A stretch of 32,723 nucleotides of DNA, taken from the NCBI GenBank assembly GCA_031286995.1, contig JAITTS010000136.1, forward strand, positions 1 to 32,723, read 5' to 3'. The translations under genes were made by a program, and so were the position numbers. The notes beneath the pieces are model-generated. The model worked only from the letters and a program-made list of their open reading frames with translations, did not search any database and was not told the origin of the DNA. The number at the start of each line of letters is the position of its first letter. Position 1 is the stretch's first letter. Origin of the DNA: Oscillospiraceae bacterium. Lineage in GTDB: Bacteria; Bacillota; Clostridia; Christensenellales; Aristaeellaceae. This document shows positions 8,363 through 16,725 of the stretch, piece after piece.

Positions 8363-9454
8363 TCAGCCATCGCCCAGCTTCATAACCGCCAGTGAGGCGG
8401 TGGTATCCTGCGGGGTGACCGCGTCGTAGCTGATGGGGCCGTTGACGTAATTTTGCAGCGTCACCATGGCGGGCACATCCCCTTCGCCCACCTGGAAGAG
8501 CACCTTGCCATCTATGGCGGTGGCGGATACACGGTTAGAAACGCGGCCGCCTGGCACCATGGTACCATTTACGCGTAGCTCCACACTGCGGGCCTCTTCA
8601 ATGGGCAGCACGTGGAACAGCGCCTCGTACACGCCCGGCTCATCCAGCTGTATGGTGGTGGGATCGGGCACGCTGATGCCGCCAGTGGGGCTGGCGGGCA
8701 CCATGCCGCTCTCAAAGGAGAGGGGCGTGTCGGCATCCACCATGCCCTCGTCTTGGTGCCAAATGGATACAAAGCCCTCCATCTCGCCGGGGTCGCCCGC
8801 CGGGCCCTGCGGCCCTTGCGGCCCCTGGGGCCCGGTTTCTCCTTGGGGGCCTGCAGGCCCTTGTGGGCCGGTCTCACCTTGGGGGCCCATGGGGCCTGCC
8901 GGGCCTGTGGGGCCTTGGGGGCCGATAGGCCCAGCGGGACCCGCAGCGCCGATAGGGCCTTGGTCGCCTTGCGGGCCTTGGGGCCCTTGCGGCCCCTGTG
9001 GGCCGATCATGCCCTGGGGGCCTTGGGCGCCTGTTTCACCGCGTTCACCGGGGCATCCGCGGGGACCGCGAGGCCCTTCGGGGCCTGTATCCCCCTTCTC
9101 GCCGGGGCAACCGCGCGGGCCACGCGGGCCTTCCGGCCCACATCGGCCTATCGGGCCCTGCGGGCCGCAGGGGCCCTTGGGGCCGGCGGGGCCTTCCGGC
9201 CCAGGAGGGCAGCGCACACAGAAGTGGCAGCCGCACGCGCCGGCATCGTCGTCAGGCTCATACTGCTGCTCACCATCGCAGCCACAGCGGCAGGTGTGCT
9301 TGGGTTCGCACTTCGGCTCAGGCCTGTGCTCGTGCTTAGAGCCGCACGCACAGCCGCGATCCTCCTCCCAGTCACGCTTGCAGCCCCAGGGCTGCCGGCA
9401 GCAGGCGAACTGATCCGGGTCACGGATCGGATTCAAATATTCATGCTCCATCAT
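8363..9454 (-). CDS. Collagen-like spore-surface protein (BclA type)
   Basis: 363 residues, ATG 9454, with AAGGAG about eight bases upstream. There are three parts. Residues 1-84 form a charged, cysteine-rich head (about 14 cysteines) with no signal peptide. Residues 85-225 are 47 uninterrupted Gly-X-Y triplets, mostly GPQ, GPA and GET. Within them is a perfectly phased duplication of a six-triplet unit containing [11 protein letters not shown], so cysteines lie inside the collagen stretch. Residues 226-363 form a beta-rich C-terminal domain of the size and pattern of BclA trimerisation heads. Bacillus and Clostridioides BclA proteins form hair-like filaments on the exosporium, which would explain the lack of a secretion signal. 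Assignment to the spore surface is inference, supported by the sigma-K-like promoter upstream. Confidence 0.85.
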   Translation of the reverse strand: MMEHEYLNPIRDPDQFACCRQPWGCKRDWEEDRGCACGSKHEHRPEPKCEPKHTCRCGCDGEQQYEPDDDAGACGCHFCVRCPPGPEGPAGPKGPCGPQGPIGRCGPEGPRGPRGCPGEKGDTGPEGPRGPRGCPGERGETGAQGPQGMIGPQGPQGPQGPQGDQGPIGAAGPAGPIGPQGPTGPAGPMGPQGETGPQGPAGPQGETGPQGPQGPQGPAGDPGEMEGFVSIWHQDEGMVDADTPLSFESGMVPASPTGGISVPDPTTIQLDEPGVYEALFHVLPIEEARSVELRVNGTMVPGGRVSNRVSATAIDGKVLFQVGEGDVPAMVTLQNYVNGPISYDAVTPQDTTASLAVMKLGDG

Positions 9455-9501
9455 GGCATGTGCTCCTTGCTCAATATTGGCGCGCTTACGCGGCCACTAC
9501 C

Positions 9502-9527
9502 AGCCTATGTATCCGTGGGATATCTGT
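9502..9527 (-). promoter_or_regulatory. Sigma-K-like promoter of minus-strand collagen-like gene
   Basis: On the minus strand the -10 element CATAGGCT (9509-9502) fits the CATAnnnT pattern of sigma-K, and an AC dinucleotide at 9527-9526 stands 16 bases upstream as in sigma-K -35 elements. Transcription would begin near 9496, about 40 bases before the ATG. Sigma-E has a related -10, so the two mother-cell factors cannot be told apart with certainty. Confidence 0.45.
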
Positions 9528-9544
9528 GCGCAGGAATGCGCGGC

Positions 9545-9571
9545 ACGGCGCCCTCATCCATCGCATAGGAT
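9545..9571 (+). promoter_or_regulatory. Sigma-K-like promoter of plus-strand collagen-like gene
   Basis: CATAGGAT (9564-9571) preceded by AC at 9545-9546 with a 17-base spacer fits the sigma-K pattern (AC, then CATAnnnT). The predicted start near 9577 gives a leader of about 30 bases that contains the GAGAGGAG ribosome binding site. It mirrors the promoter of the opposite gene and shares its CATAGG core. Confidence 0.45.
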
Positions 9572-9606
9572 GGGGCGAAAGTACATCCCAGAGAGGAGCG
9601 ACGCCC

Positions 9607-10560
9607 ATGAATGCCTATCACAACTGTGCCGGGTGCTGCGCCCAGCCCTGTCCCGTACATACCCCCATCCCACCCCAACCCTTGGCCGTTATTGCCCCCG
9701 CTTCGGTATACCCCGGGCTGGCACGCCCCAGCGCAATACCCGGCGGCACCATGCCTTCCATCCCCCGACCTACGCCGGTCAGCCCACCTACAGCATCGCC
9801 CTCTGCGCCCACACCGATACCTGTGCCCGATCCGCCGCAGGGGCTCCAGGGCCCAAAGGGCGATCCGGGTCCCATGGGGCCTATGGGGCCGGCAGGCCCC
9901 GCAGGCGCAGATGGCTTAGACGGCGTGGCGGGTGACCCCGGCCCGGCAGGCCTGCAAGGCCCCGTAGGCTTGCAGGGCGATCCTGGGCCGGTTGGCCCAA
10001 TGGGCCCGCAAGGGCCGCAGGGTGAGACCGGCCCACAAGGCCCGCAGGGCGCAGCAGGCCCCACGGGGCCTCAAGGGCCCCAAGGTACACAAGGCCCCGT
10101 CGGCCCACAGGGCCCGCAAGGGCCGCAGGGCGAGACGGGGCCAACCGGATCAGCCGGTGGAACGTTGGGTATGGCGCTGTTTCAAAACCAGGTAGATCTG
10201 GCGGTGGCGCCGGAGCAGGCGTTGCCTTTTTGCCCCGCGCTGAACCAGGGACAATCCGGCATCACCCCGGCGGGGCGGGATGCGGTGCGCCTGGCCCCCG
10301 GTCTATACCGGGCGGATGTGTACCTGTGGCTACGCGATGCCGCCCAGGCTGGGCTCTTTCTGGATGGAGACACTGCCCCCGGGGCCGCGTGGTACGCGCC
10401 CTACCCCGGCCCGCTGCACGGCGCAGCGCTTTTGGATACACGAACCCGCACACAGGATGCCCTGTTGACCCTGCGCAACACGGGGAACGAGGCGCTACTG
10501 ACCGCACCCTATGACGATATGGCGGTTAACGTGTCATTGATGCTGATGCGCTTAGCCTAA
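9607..10560 (+). CDS. Collagen-like spore-surface protein (BclA type)
   Basis: 317 residues. ATG 9607 follows GAGAGGAG at the right distance, whereas the longer open frame from 9460 runs through the promoter region. Residues 1-20 are short and cysteine-rich (HNCAGCC, QPCP). Residues 21-78 are a proline-rich linker, 79-186 are 36 Gly-X-Y triplets without interruption, and 187-317 are a beta-rich C-terminal domain of BclA head size. There is no signal peptide. It resembles its divergent neighbour in layout but has a proline linker instead of a long cysteine head. The likely role is an exosporium or spore-coat filament. The gene ends inside the 3' end of the convergent thioredoxin gene, overlapping it by nine bases. 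Confidence 0.85.
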   Translation: MNAYHNCAGCCAQPCPVHTPIPPQPLAVIAPASVYPGLARPSAIPGGTMPSIPRPTPVSPPTASPSAPTPIPVPDPPQGLQGPKGDPGPMGPMGPAGPAGADGLDGVAGDPGPAGLQGPVGLQGDPGPVGPMGPQGPQGETGPQGPQGAAGPTGPQGPQGTQGPVGPQGPQGPQGETGPTGSAGGTLGMALFQNQVDLAVAPEQALPFCPALNQGQSGITPAGRDAVRLAPGLYRADVYLWLRDAAQAGLFLDGDTAPGAAWYAPYPGPLHGAALLDTRTRTQDALLTLRNTGNEALLTAPYDDMAVNVSLMLMRLA

Positions 10561-10893
10561 ATACGGCGCCAACATCTGCAAAATGCTTTCCTTGGGCCGT
10601 GCGCCTACCTCGCGGGCCACGGCCTCGCCACCCTGCACCACCACCAGCGTGGGGATGCTCATTACGCCGTAGCGCTTCGCCAAGGTAGGGGATTCATCCA
10701 CGTTGATCTTGCCCACAAGGGCCTTGCCCGCCATCTCTTCGGCCACTGCGGCCACATGGGGCGCCACCATGCGGCAAGGCCCGCACCAGGGCGCCCAAAA
10801 ATCGAGCAATACAGGCTGGCCCGCTTGCAGTACTTCCGTTTCAAAATTCTCTTGGGTGATCTCCTTGACAAAGGCGCTTTCCACGGCGGTCAT
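10552..10893 (-). CDS. trxA: Thioredoxin
   Basis: 113 residues from ATG 10893. The active site WCGPC has Cys37 and Cys40, and the cis-proline is Pro81 in SIPT, both classic for thioredoxin. It reduces protein disulfides in the cytoplasm. The ATG overlaps the stop of the upstream RseC-family gene as ATGA, indicating translational coupling. The AAAGGG site touches this ATG, so a GTG three codons later (10884), with a nine-base spacing, is an alternative start giving 110 residues. Its stop codon lies within the end of the convergent collagen-like gene. It is probably the last gene of the hisS-aspS unit. Confidence 0.93.
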   Translation of the reverse strand: MTAVESAFVKEITQENFETEVLQAGQPVLLDFWAPWCGPCRMVAPHVAAVAEEMAGKALVGKINVDESPTLAKRYGVMSIPTLVVVQGGEAVAREVGARPKESILQMLAPYLG

Positions 10894-11345
10894 CCCTTTC
10901 CGTATACATTTTCGGCAACACTGGGTTCGGGGGCGCGCACATCCACCAGCCTTGGCTGCCAGCCCGCGCGGCCCCGTATGCACCCATCCACCAGACGCAA
11001 CACGCCCAAGGAAACCAACAGCCCTGCCCCGGCACACAGCGCGGCGAAGAGATCGTCGGATAGGCCAGGCGCCAAAGCCGGGCGCAGAGGCCCGGCCAGT
11101 AGCAGGCCCAACAACAACCCCGCCAGCGGGATAACGTAAGCCAGCGCGGCTGCCTGGGCCACGCGGCCATCGGGCACATCCACGGTGACGAGGTCGCCCA
11201 CGCGGCCCTCGCCCGGCAACGTCAGTTCCGTCTGCTTGCGGCGCTCGCCGCCGCACTGGCCGCAGTCCTTACAGGCCTGCGGCCTTTCAAAGGCCACGGT
11301 CAGTTTGCCGCCCTGGGCGGCCATCACCACACCGGTCTGCAGCAC
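10890..11345 (-). CDS. RseC/SoxR-reducing-system family membrane protein
   Basis: 151 residues, GTG start at 11345 preceded by AGGGGGG. The N-terminal half has a small beta-rich domain with the cysteine cluster CKDCGQC (Cys25, Cys28, Cys31). Two transmembrane segments follow, at about 62-87 and 95-121. This is the layout of the RseC family (E. coli RseC and its RnfB-linked homologues), which take part in membrane redox signalling and in reducing SoxR. It lies 26 bases after aspS and overlaps trxA by ATGA. The pairing of a cysteine-bearing membrane protein with thioredoxin suggests a redox role. No Rnf genes are in the window. Confidence 0.82.
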   Translation of the reverse strand: MLQTGVVMAAQGGKLTVAFERPQACKDCGQCGGERRKQTELTLPGEGRVGDLVTVDVPDGRVAQAAALAYVIPLAGLLLGLLLAGPLRPALAPGLSDDLFAALCAGAGLLVSLGVLRLVDGCIRGRAGWQPRLVDVRAPEPSVAENVYGKG

Positions 11346-11371
11346 ACAAATCCCCCCTTTGCCGGCGCCGG

Positions 11372-13159
11372 CTATGCTTCGATCTCGGCCCGTATATGCA
11401 AAGGCTGCAATTGCTCATCCGCCACAGGGGACGGGGTGCCCATCATCAGGCAGGACGCGTTTTGTACTTTGGGGAAGGCGATCACATCCCGCAGGCTTTC
11501 ACCGCCCGTCAGCATCATCACCAGGCGATCCACCCCGAAAGCGAACCCGCCGTGCGGGGGCGTGCCGTATTGGAACGCTTCCAACAAAAAGCCAAAGCGC
11601 TGCCACGCCTGCTCATGCGTAAAGCCCAGCAAACCAAACATGCGCTCTTGCAGCGCGCTGTCGTGGATGCGGATGGAGCCGCTGCCCATCTCCACGCCAT
11701 TGAGCACCAGGTCGTAGGCTTTGGCGCGCACGCTACCAGGGTCGCTCTCCATGGCGGCAAAATCCTCATCCATGGGGCTGGTGAAGGGGTGATGCATGGC
11801 CACGAAACGGCCTGCCTCCTCATCCCATTCCAGCAGAGGGAACTCCGTCACCCACAATAGATTGTACAGGTTTTTATCAATTAAATCAAGCTGGTGGCCT
11901 AAGCGCAGGCGAAGCTGTCCCAGCGCGGTTAACGCCACGGCGGGCTTGTCAGCTACCAAAAACAGCGCATCCCCCGGTGTGGCCTGCATGCGCGCGCACA
12001 GCGCGGCCAAGGACGCCTCGGATATCTGCTTGACAAAGGAGCCGCGGAGAGAACCATCCTCGCCCAGCGCGGCCCAGGCCAGACCGCGGGCACGATAGGT
12101 CTTGACAAATTCACCCAGGGCGTCGATCTCTTTGCGGGATAGGCGCGCCCCGCCGCCCGGGGCCTTGATGCAGCGCACGGTGCCCCCGGCGGCCAGCGCA
12201 TCCTCAAAAACCTTAAAGCCACAGGCCGCGAACAGATCGCCCACATCTTGCAGGCGCATGTCAAAGCGGGTATCCGGCTTGTCGCTGCCGTAGGCATCCA
12301 TGGCCTGTCGCCAGGTCATGCGCGGCAGGGGCAAGGAGAGTTGCGCATCCATCACATCCCGAAACACGCGGGCAAACACGCCCTCTATCACATCCTGCAC
12401 ATCCCGGGGCCGGGCGAAGGACATCTCCACATCCACTTGGGTAAATTCAGGCTGACGGTCGGCCCGGTTGTCCTCATCGCGGAAGCAGCGGGCCACCTGG
12501 TAGTAGCGGTCAAAGCCCGCCAACATCAGCAACTGCTTGTAAAGCTGCGGGGATTGGGGCAGGGCGTAAAAGCTGCCGGGGTGCACGCGGCTTGGCACCA
12601 GGTAATCCCGCGCGCCCTCGGGGGTGGATTTGGTGAGGATGGGGGTCTCTACATCCCAAAACCCCTGCTCATCCATGTGGTTGCGCACGGCGCGCAGCAC
12701 CTGGGCACGGGTGCGCAGGGCGCGCTGCAGCTGGGGCCGGCGCAGATCCAGATAACGGTACTTCAGGCGCACGGCCTCTGATTCCTGCACGCCGTCCTCC
12801 ACATAGATGGGCGGCGTTTGGGCGCGGTTGATCAGCCGCGCATCCTGCACATTTACCTCTATTTTGCCCGTGGCCAGCTTGTCGTTGACAGCGCCGGATC
12901 GGGCAGCCACCCGGCCTTGCACGGCCAGCACGTACTCGCGCGCCAGGCCCTGGCCCACGGCAAACGCTTGGGGTGTGTTGGTGTCTTGATTGAAGACCAC
13001 CTGCACCACCCCCGCGCGATCCCGCAGATCCACAAAGATCAGGCTACCCAAATTGCGCGCCCGCAACACCCAGCCCATGAGGCACACCTGCTGCCCGATC
13101 AATGATTCGTCAACAGCCCCGCACATGTGGGTGCGCTGCCAGTCCTGAAAACCGGCCAT
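11372..13159 (-). CDS. aspS: Aspartyl-tRNA synthetase
   Basis: 595 residues from ATG 13159, preceded by GGAGGAAGG. It is a class II synthetase of the bacterial type. The N-terminal OB-fold anticodon domain is about 1-110. The catalytic core carries SPQLYKQLLMLAGFDRY, with motif 2 ARCFRDEDNRADRQPEFTQ. The bacterial GAD insertion is in the middle, and motif 3 GGFAFGVDRLVMML is near the C-terminus. It charges tRNA-Asp. Whether it also charges tRNA-Asn cannot be judged here. It is 40 bases downstream of hisS, a common hisS-aspS order in Firmicutes. Confidence 0.96.
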   Translation of the reverse strand: MAGFQDWQRTHMCGAVDESLIGQQVCLMGWVLRARNLGSLIFVDLRDRAGVVQVVFNQDTNTPQAFAVGQGLAREYVLAVQGRVAARSGAVNDKLATGKIEVNVQDARLINRAQTPPIYVEDGVQESEAVRLKYRYLDLRRPQLQRALRTRAQVLRAVRNHMDEQGFWDVETPILTKSTPEGARDYLVPSRVHPGSFYALPQSPQLYKQLLMLAGFDRYYQVARCFRDEDNRADRQPEFTQVDVEMSFARPRDVQDVIEGVFARVFRDVMDAQLSLPLPRMTWRQAMDAYGSDKPDTRFDMRLQDVGDLFAACGFKVFEDALAAGGTVRCIKAPGGGARLSRKEIDALGEFVKTYRARGLAWAALGEDGSLRGSFVKQISEASLAALCARMQATPGDALFLVADKPAVALTALGQLRLRLGHQLDLIDKNLYNLLWVTEFPLLEWDEEAGRFVAMHHPFTSPMDEDFAAMESDPGSVRAKAYDLVLNGVEMGSGSIRIHDSALQERMFGLLGFTHEQAWQRFGFLLEAFQYGTPPHGGFAFGVDRLVMMLTGGESLRDVIAFPKVQNASCLMMGTPSPVADEQLQPLHIRAEIEA

Positions 13160-13199
13160 GGTTCCTTCCTCCTTATGCGTGCCGCGCGTTGGCGCGGGA

Positions 13200-14489
13200 T
13201 TAGTTGACTGGCGTGAGTCCACCCTGCGCCAGGCAGGCCAGCACAGCCTCTGTGAGGGCGGGCAGAGGCACTTGCGTCTCCTGCCGGGTGCGCATGTCGC
13301 GCAGGGTGACAGTCTCTGCAAGCAGTTCCGCCTCGCCCAGCACCAGCACCAGGCGCGCACCGCACTTATCTGCGTGTTTAAACTGCGCTTTCAGGCTGCG
13401 GCCCATGTGGTCGCAATCCGCCGCCACACCCGCGCGGCGCAGGTTTTGGGCCAGCGGCAGCGCCGCGTCGCGCGCCGCGTCGCCTTGGGTGCACACGTAC
13501 ACCTGTACCTGGGGCGGCAGCGGCGGCGCCTTGCCCTGCGCATCCAGCAGCATCAGCACGCGCTCCATGCCCATACCAAAGCCCACGCCGGGCAAAGCAG
13601 GGCCGCCCAGCGCCTCCGTCAGGCCATCGTACCGCCCACCGCCGCACACCGTCAGGCTGCCGCCCGGCATCTGGGCGATGATCTCAAAGACGGTCTTTGT
13701 GTAGTAATCCAGCCCTCGCACGATACCGGGATCCAGTTCAAAGGGGATCGCGATACGGGTCAGCGTCTCTTGCAGGGTCTGCATGTGCGCCCGGCAATCC
13801 GGGCAAAGGCAATCCAGTACCCTGGGCGCGCCCACCAGCTGGGCCTGACAATCCGGGGATTTGCAATCCAGGATGCGCATGGGGTTGCGGGTAAAGCGCT
13901 CTTGGCATGTGTCGCACAGCTTATCCAGCCGCTCAACCAAAAAGGCCTGCAAGCGCTCGTGAAACACAGGGCGGCACACCGGGCAGCCGATGCTGTTGAC
14001 GTGCAATGACAGACCGGTAAGGCCCAGCCCCGTCAGCAAATCCCACGCCAGGGCGATCTGCTCGGCATCCACGGTGGCCTGGGGCGCGCCAAAGGCCTCC
14101 ACGCCAAACTGGTGAAACTCGCGCAGACGGCCGTTTTGCGGCTTTTCGTAGCGAAAGTTAGGGCAGCTTACATAGTACATCTTGGCGGGCAGCGCCTCGG
14201 CGAACAGCTTGTGTTCCACCAGCATGCGCACCACCCCCGCCGTGCCCTCGGGCTTGAGGGTGACGGAACGCCCGCCTTTATCCGTAAAGGTGTACATCTC
14301 TTTTTGCACCACATCCGTGGTGTCGCCGATGCCGCGCAGAAAAAGCTCCGTATGCTCAAACACCGGGGTGCGCGCCTCTCGATAGCCCGCGGCGGCACAA
14401 GCCGCGCGCATGGCATCTTCCATGTAATGCCACAGGTGGCTTTGCTCGGGGGTGATATCCCGCGTGCCCTTGGGGGCCTGCGTCAGCAT
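13200..14489 (-). CDS. hisS: Histidyl-tRNA synthetase
   Basis: 429 residues, ATG 14489 with GGAGA six to seven bases upstream. It starts with the family-typical APKGTRDITPEQ. Motif 2 is NFRYEKPQNGRLREFHQFG. The histidine-binding sequences are DPGIVRGLDYYTKTVFE and GGRYDGL. Motif 3 is GFGMGMERVLML, and a C-terminal anticodon-binding domain follows from about residue 335. A cysteine-rich insertion (CDTCQERF, LDCKSPDC, CLCPDC) lies between. It charges tRNA-His. It is the first gene of the unit hisS-aspS-rseC-trxA. The leader is only about 43 bases, so there is no T-box. Confidence 0.96.
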   Translation of the reverse strand: MLTQAPKGTRDITPEQSHLWHYMEDAMRAACAAAGYREARTPVFEHTELFLRGIGDTTDVVQKEMYTFTDKGGRSVTLKPEGTAGVVRMLVEHKLFAEALPAKMYYVSCPNFRYEKPQNGRLREFHQFGVEAFGAPQATVDAEQIALAWDLLTGLGLTGLSLHVNSIGCPVCRPVFHERLQAFLVERLDKLCDTCQERFTRNPMRILDCKSPDCQAQLVGAPRVLDCLCPDCRAHMQTLQETLTRIAIPFELDPGIVRGLDYYTKTVFEIIAQMPGGSLTVCGGGRYDGLTEALGGPALPGVGFGMGMERVLMLLDAQGKAPPLPPQVQVYVCTQGDAARDAALPLAQNLRRAGVAADCDHMGRSLKAQFKHADKCGARLVLVLGEAELLAETVTLRDMRTRQETQVPLPALTEAVLACLAQGGLTPVN

Positions 14490-14538
14490 AAGCGTTCTCC
14501 TTTGCGCGATGGGTGGCAGAATATAAAAACTTATAAAT

Positions 14539-14567
14539 ATCATAGCACGGGCAGGGGGGTTCGTCAA
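14539..14567 (-). promoter_or_regulatory. Sigma-A promoter of hisS operon
   Basis: On the minus strand TTGACG (14567-14562) and TATGAT (14544-14539) are 17 bases apart, each five of six to consensus. The predicted start near 14532 gives a short leader to hisS. Confidence 0.75.
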
Positions 14568-14580
14568 TCTGCAGAAGGTT

Positions 14581-14609
14581 TTGCAAATGCTTGGTTTTCA
14601 GCGTATAAT
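14581..14609 (+). promoter_or_regulatory. Sigma-A promoter of the HxlR regulator gene
   Basis: TTGCAA (14581-14586) and a perfect TATAAT (14604-14609) are 17 bases apart. The start would be near 14616. It is back to back with the hisS promoter, and the two -35 elements are only 13 bases apart. Confidence 0.75.
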
Positions 14610-14668
14610 AATAAAAAAGCGAGAGGATAGCTTTTCGCGCAATACGCGTTTTTAGAGGAGGGAGTGCC

Positions 14669-15073
14669 ATGATGCTTCCCTTGCGGGAAGACTTGAAGCG
14701 GCGGTTGCTCAACGGGGAATTTAACTGCGAAAAAGAACTGACGCTGTCTATCATCAGTGGAAAGTGGAAAATCGTCATGCTGTGGCACTTGGGGCACGAG
14801 GGGCCTCACCGCTTTGGCGAGCTGTTTCGGCTGTTCAAAAACATCAGCAACCGCATCCTTACCAAGCAATTGCGGGAATTGGAGCAGGACGGCATCGTCA
14901 CCCGCACCATCTACAACGAAACGCCGCCCCGCGTAGAATACCTGATGACCGACCTGGGCATGACCATTTTGCCCATCGTGGATGCTATGTTCGATTGGGG
15001 CAGGGCCAACATGGCCTATTACGCCGCGAAAACAAACGAGGAAAGGAAGGCCACACAGCAGGCCAAAGAGTGA
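14669..15073 (+). CDS. HxlR-family transcriptional regulator
   Basis: 134 residues, ATG 14669 after GAGGAGGGAG. It is a winged-helix protein with the HxlR family hallmarks: a cysteine (Cys20) followed by LTLSIISGKWKIVML at 26-40, the recognition region NRILTKQLRELEQDGIVTR, and the wing ending YLMTDLG. In Bacillus, HxlR, YodB and HypR respond to formaldehyde, quinones or disulfide stress, the last two through an N-terminal cysteine. Cys20 is the only cysteine here. It is the first gene upstream of the ABC-aldehyde dehydrogenase genes, separated from them by a separate promoter, so it may control them. The final residues are lysine/glutamine-rich and look disordered. Confidence 0.88.
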   Translation: MMLPLREDLKRRLLNGEFNCEKELTLSIISGKWKIVMLWHLGHEGPHRFGELFRLFKNISNRILTKQLRELEQDGIVTRTIYNETPPRVEYLMTDLGMTILPIVDAMFDWGRANMAYYAAKTNEERKATQQAKE

Positions 15074-15113
15074 TCGGGTGTACCAGCATACCCGGTTACA
15101 AAAAAGTGCGTAC

Positions 15114-15142
15114 TTTACAACCCGTATCAGGTAATCTATACT
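15114..15142 (+). promoter_or_regulatory. Sigma-A promoter of the ABC-aldehyde dehydrogenase operon, with possible operator
   Basis: TTTACA (15114-15119) and TATACT (15137-15142) are 17 bases apart. An imperfect dyad, TACTTTAC (15111-15118) and GTAATCTA (15131-15138), overlaps both elements. A second dyad, CGGGT/ACCCG, spans 15075-15094. Either could bind the adjacent HxlR-type regulator. The promoter match is good, but the operator role is inference. Confidence 0.6.
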
Positions 15143-15234
15143 GGGTTTTATAAAAAGAACGCGTGTTTTTGGCCGTTCTATACAAGCCTTGGGGATCCGT
15201 GCGCCCGGCGCACGGTTCAGAGGGGGTAGCGACG

Positions 15235-16725
15235 TTGGGGCAGGCGTACCGCGTGCAGATGCAGGGCATTCAAAAGGCCTTCGCAGGCATCAAGGCGCTG
15301 AGGGGGGTTGATTTTTTTCTGCTGCCCGGCGAAATCCACGCGTTGGTGGGTGAGAACGGCGCGGGTAAATCCACCTTGATGAAGGTACTCTCCGGCGCGT
15401 ACGCCATGGATGCGGGCGAGGTGCGCATAGACGGCAAGCCTGCGCTGCTGGGCACGCCGCGGCGGGGCAAAGAACTGGGCGTGGGTATCGTTTACCAAGA
15501 ATTTGAGTTGGCCGACGATCTGACCATCGCGGAAAACATTTTGATTGATCGCCTGGGCCGCCACGGCATTGTGCACTGGAAGGCGCTGTTTGCCAAGGCA
15601 CAGGCGGTGATACACGGTTTGGGCTTTGATATTGACGTGCGCAGCCTCGTACGCGATATCAGCGTGGCCTACAAACAGGTGGTGGAGATCGCCAAGGCGC
15701 TTTCCGCTGACGCCAAAATATTAATTTTGGATGAACCCACCGCCGTGCTGACCCCGACGGAAACCCACAAGCTCTTTGAAACCATGCGCGCGCTGAAGGC
15801 GCAGGGGGTAAGCATCGTCTATATCTCTCACCGCATGGAGGAAATTTTTTCTGTGTGCGACAGGGTGACCATCATGCGTGACGGCGAGGTAACCGGCAGC
15901 GGCCCACTTGCCAGTTTTACGCCCGACAGCGTGGTAGAATTGATGATTGGCCGCAAGCTTTCCACCATGTATCCCCCGCGAAACGCCCGCCCGGGCGCGG
16001 AGTTGCTGCGCGTGGAAGGGTTGAGCGGCCGGGCTTTCTCCGACATTGGGTTCACCCTGCACAAGGGTGAAGTGCTGGGCATATTCGGCCTTGTGGGCAG
16101 CGGGCGCACAGAGATTGTGCGCGCCATCTTCGGCGCGGATGCGCGCAAAGGAGGCAAGGTGTGGCTGAGCGGACGGGAAACCCACATCCGCTCTCCGCAC
16201 CAGGGCATGCGGCAAGGCCTGGCGCTCATCCCTGAAAACCGCAAAGAACAGGGCCTGGTTCTGGATCAATCCATCAGCCGGAATATGAGCCTGTGCAATA
16301 TCCGCCGGGTATCGCAGCCTCGGGGTATTCTGCGCAGGCGCAAGGAACGCGCCCTGGCGGAAGAGCTGATCGCCCGGCTGTCGGTGAAAGCCGGCAACCC
16401 GATAAACCCGGTCAAAACCCTCAGCGGCGGCAACCAGCAGAAGGTTGTCATCGCCAAGTGGCTGGCCGCCTCCTTTCAGGTGCTGATCATGGATGAACCT
16501 ACCCGGGGCGTGGATGTGGGTGCGAAGGTAGAGATTTACCAGATTATGAACCAACTGGCCGCCCAAGGCGTGGGCATTTTAATGATCTCTTCGGAACTGA
16601 ACGAGATCATCGGCATGTGCGACGCCGTGATGGTGGTGGATAAGGGCCGCAAGATGGGCGCGTTGTCCAAAGAAGAATTAAGCGAGAAAAGCATTATGAA
16701 ACTGGTGGTTGGAGGCAAGCAATGA
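15235..16725 (+). CDS. Sugar ABC transporter ATP-binding protein (RbsA/MglA type)
   Basis: 496 residues from TTG 15235, eight bases after AGGGGG; the frame is open upstream but lacks a ribosome site. It has two ABC cassettes in one chain, as in ribose/galactose importers. Cassette one has Walker A GENGAGKST (about 39-47), Q-loop YQEFEL, a degenerate signature (VAYKQVVEIA) and Walker B ILILDEPTAVL. Cassette two has a degenerate P-loop (GLVGSGRTE), signature LSGGNQQK and Walker B VLIMDEPTRG. This asymmetry is normal for the RbsA/MglA family. It powers import together with the next two genes. The stop codon overlaps the permease start as ATGA. Confidence 0.93.
   Translation: MGQAYRVQMQGIQKAFAGIKALRGVDFFLLPGEIHALVGENGAGKSTLMKVLSGAYAMDAGEVRIDGKPALLGTPRRGKELGVGIVYQEFELADDLTIAENILIDRLGRHGIVHWKALFAKAQAVIHGLGFDIDVRSLVRDISVAYKQVVEIAKALSADAKILILDEPTAVLTPTETHKLFETMRALKAQGVSIVYISHRMEEIFSVCDRVTIMRDGEVTGSGPLASFTPDSVVELMIGRKLSTMYPPRNARPGAELLRVEGLSGRAFSDIGFTLHKGEVLGIFGLVGSGRTEIVRAIFGADARKGGKVWLSGRETHIRSPHQGMRQGLALIPENRKEQGLVLDQSISRNMSLCNIRRVSQPRGILRRRKERALAEELIARLSVKAGNPINPVKTLSGGNQQKVVIAKWLAASFQVLIMDEPTRGVDVGAKVEIYQIMNQLAAQGVGILMISSELNEIIGMCDAVMVVDKGRKMGALSKEELSEKSIMKLVVGGKQ

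Noticed and set aside
8790-9200. Short GC-rich tandem repeats resembling a CRISPR-like or satellite array
   Set aside because: The periodicity is nine bases or multiples, as expected for Gly-Pro-X codons in the collagen-like gene. There are no spacers of constant length.
8466-9568. Long plus-strand open frames (up to 318 codons) opposite the collagen-like gene
   Set aside because: Gly-X-Y repeats rich in GGN and CCN read as open in several frames on the opposite strand. The predicted proteins are repetitive shadows without ribosome sites.
14490-14538. T-box leader before hisS
   Set aside because: The promoter leaves a leader of only about 43 bases, with no room for the specifier stem, T-box bulge and terminator.
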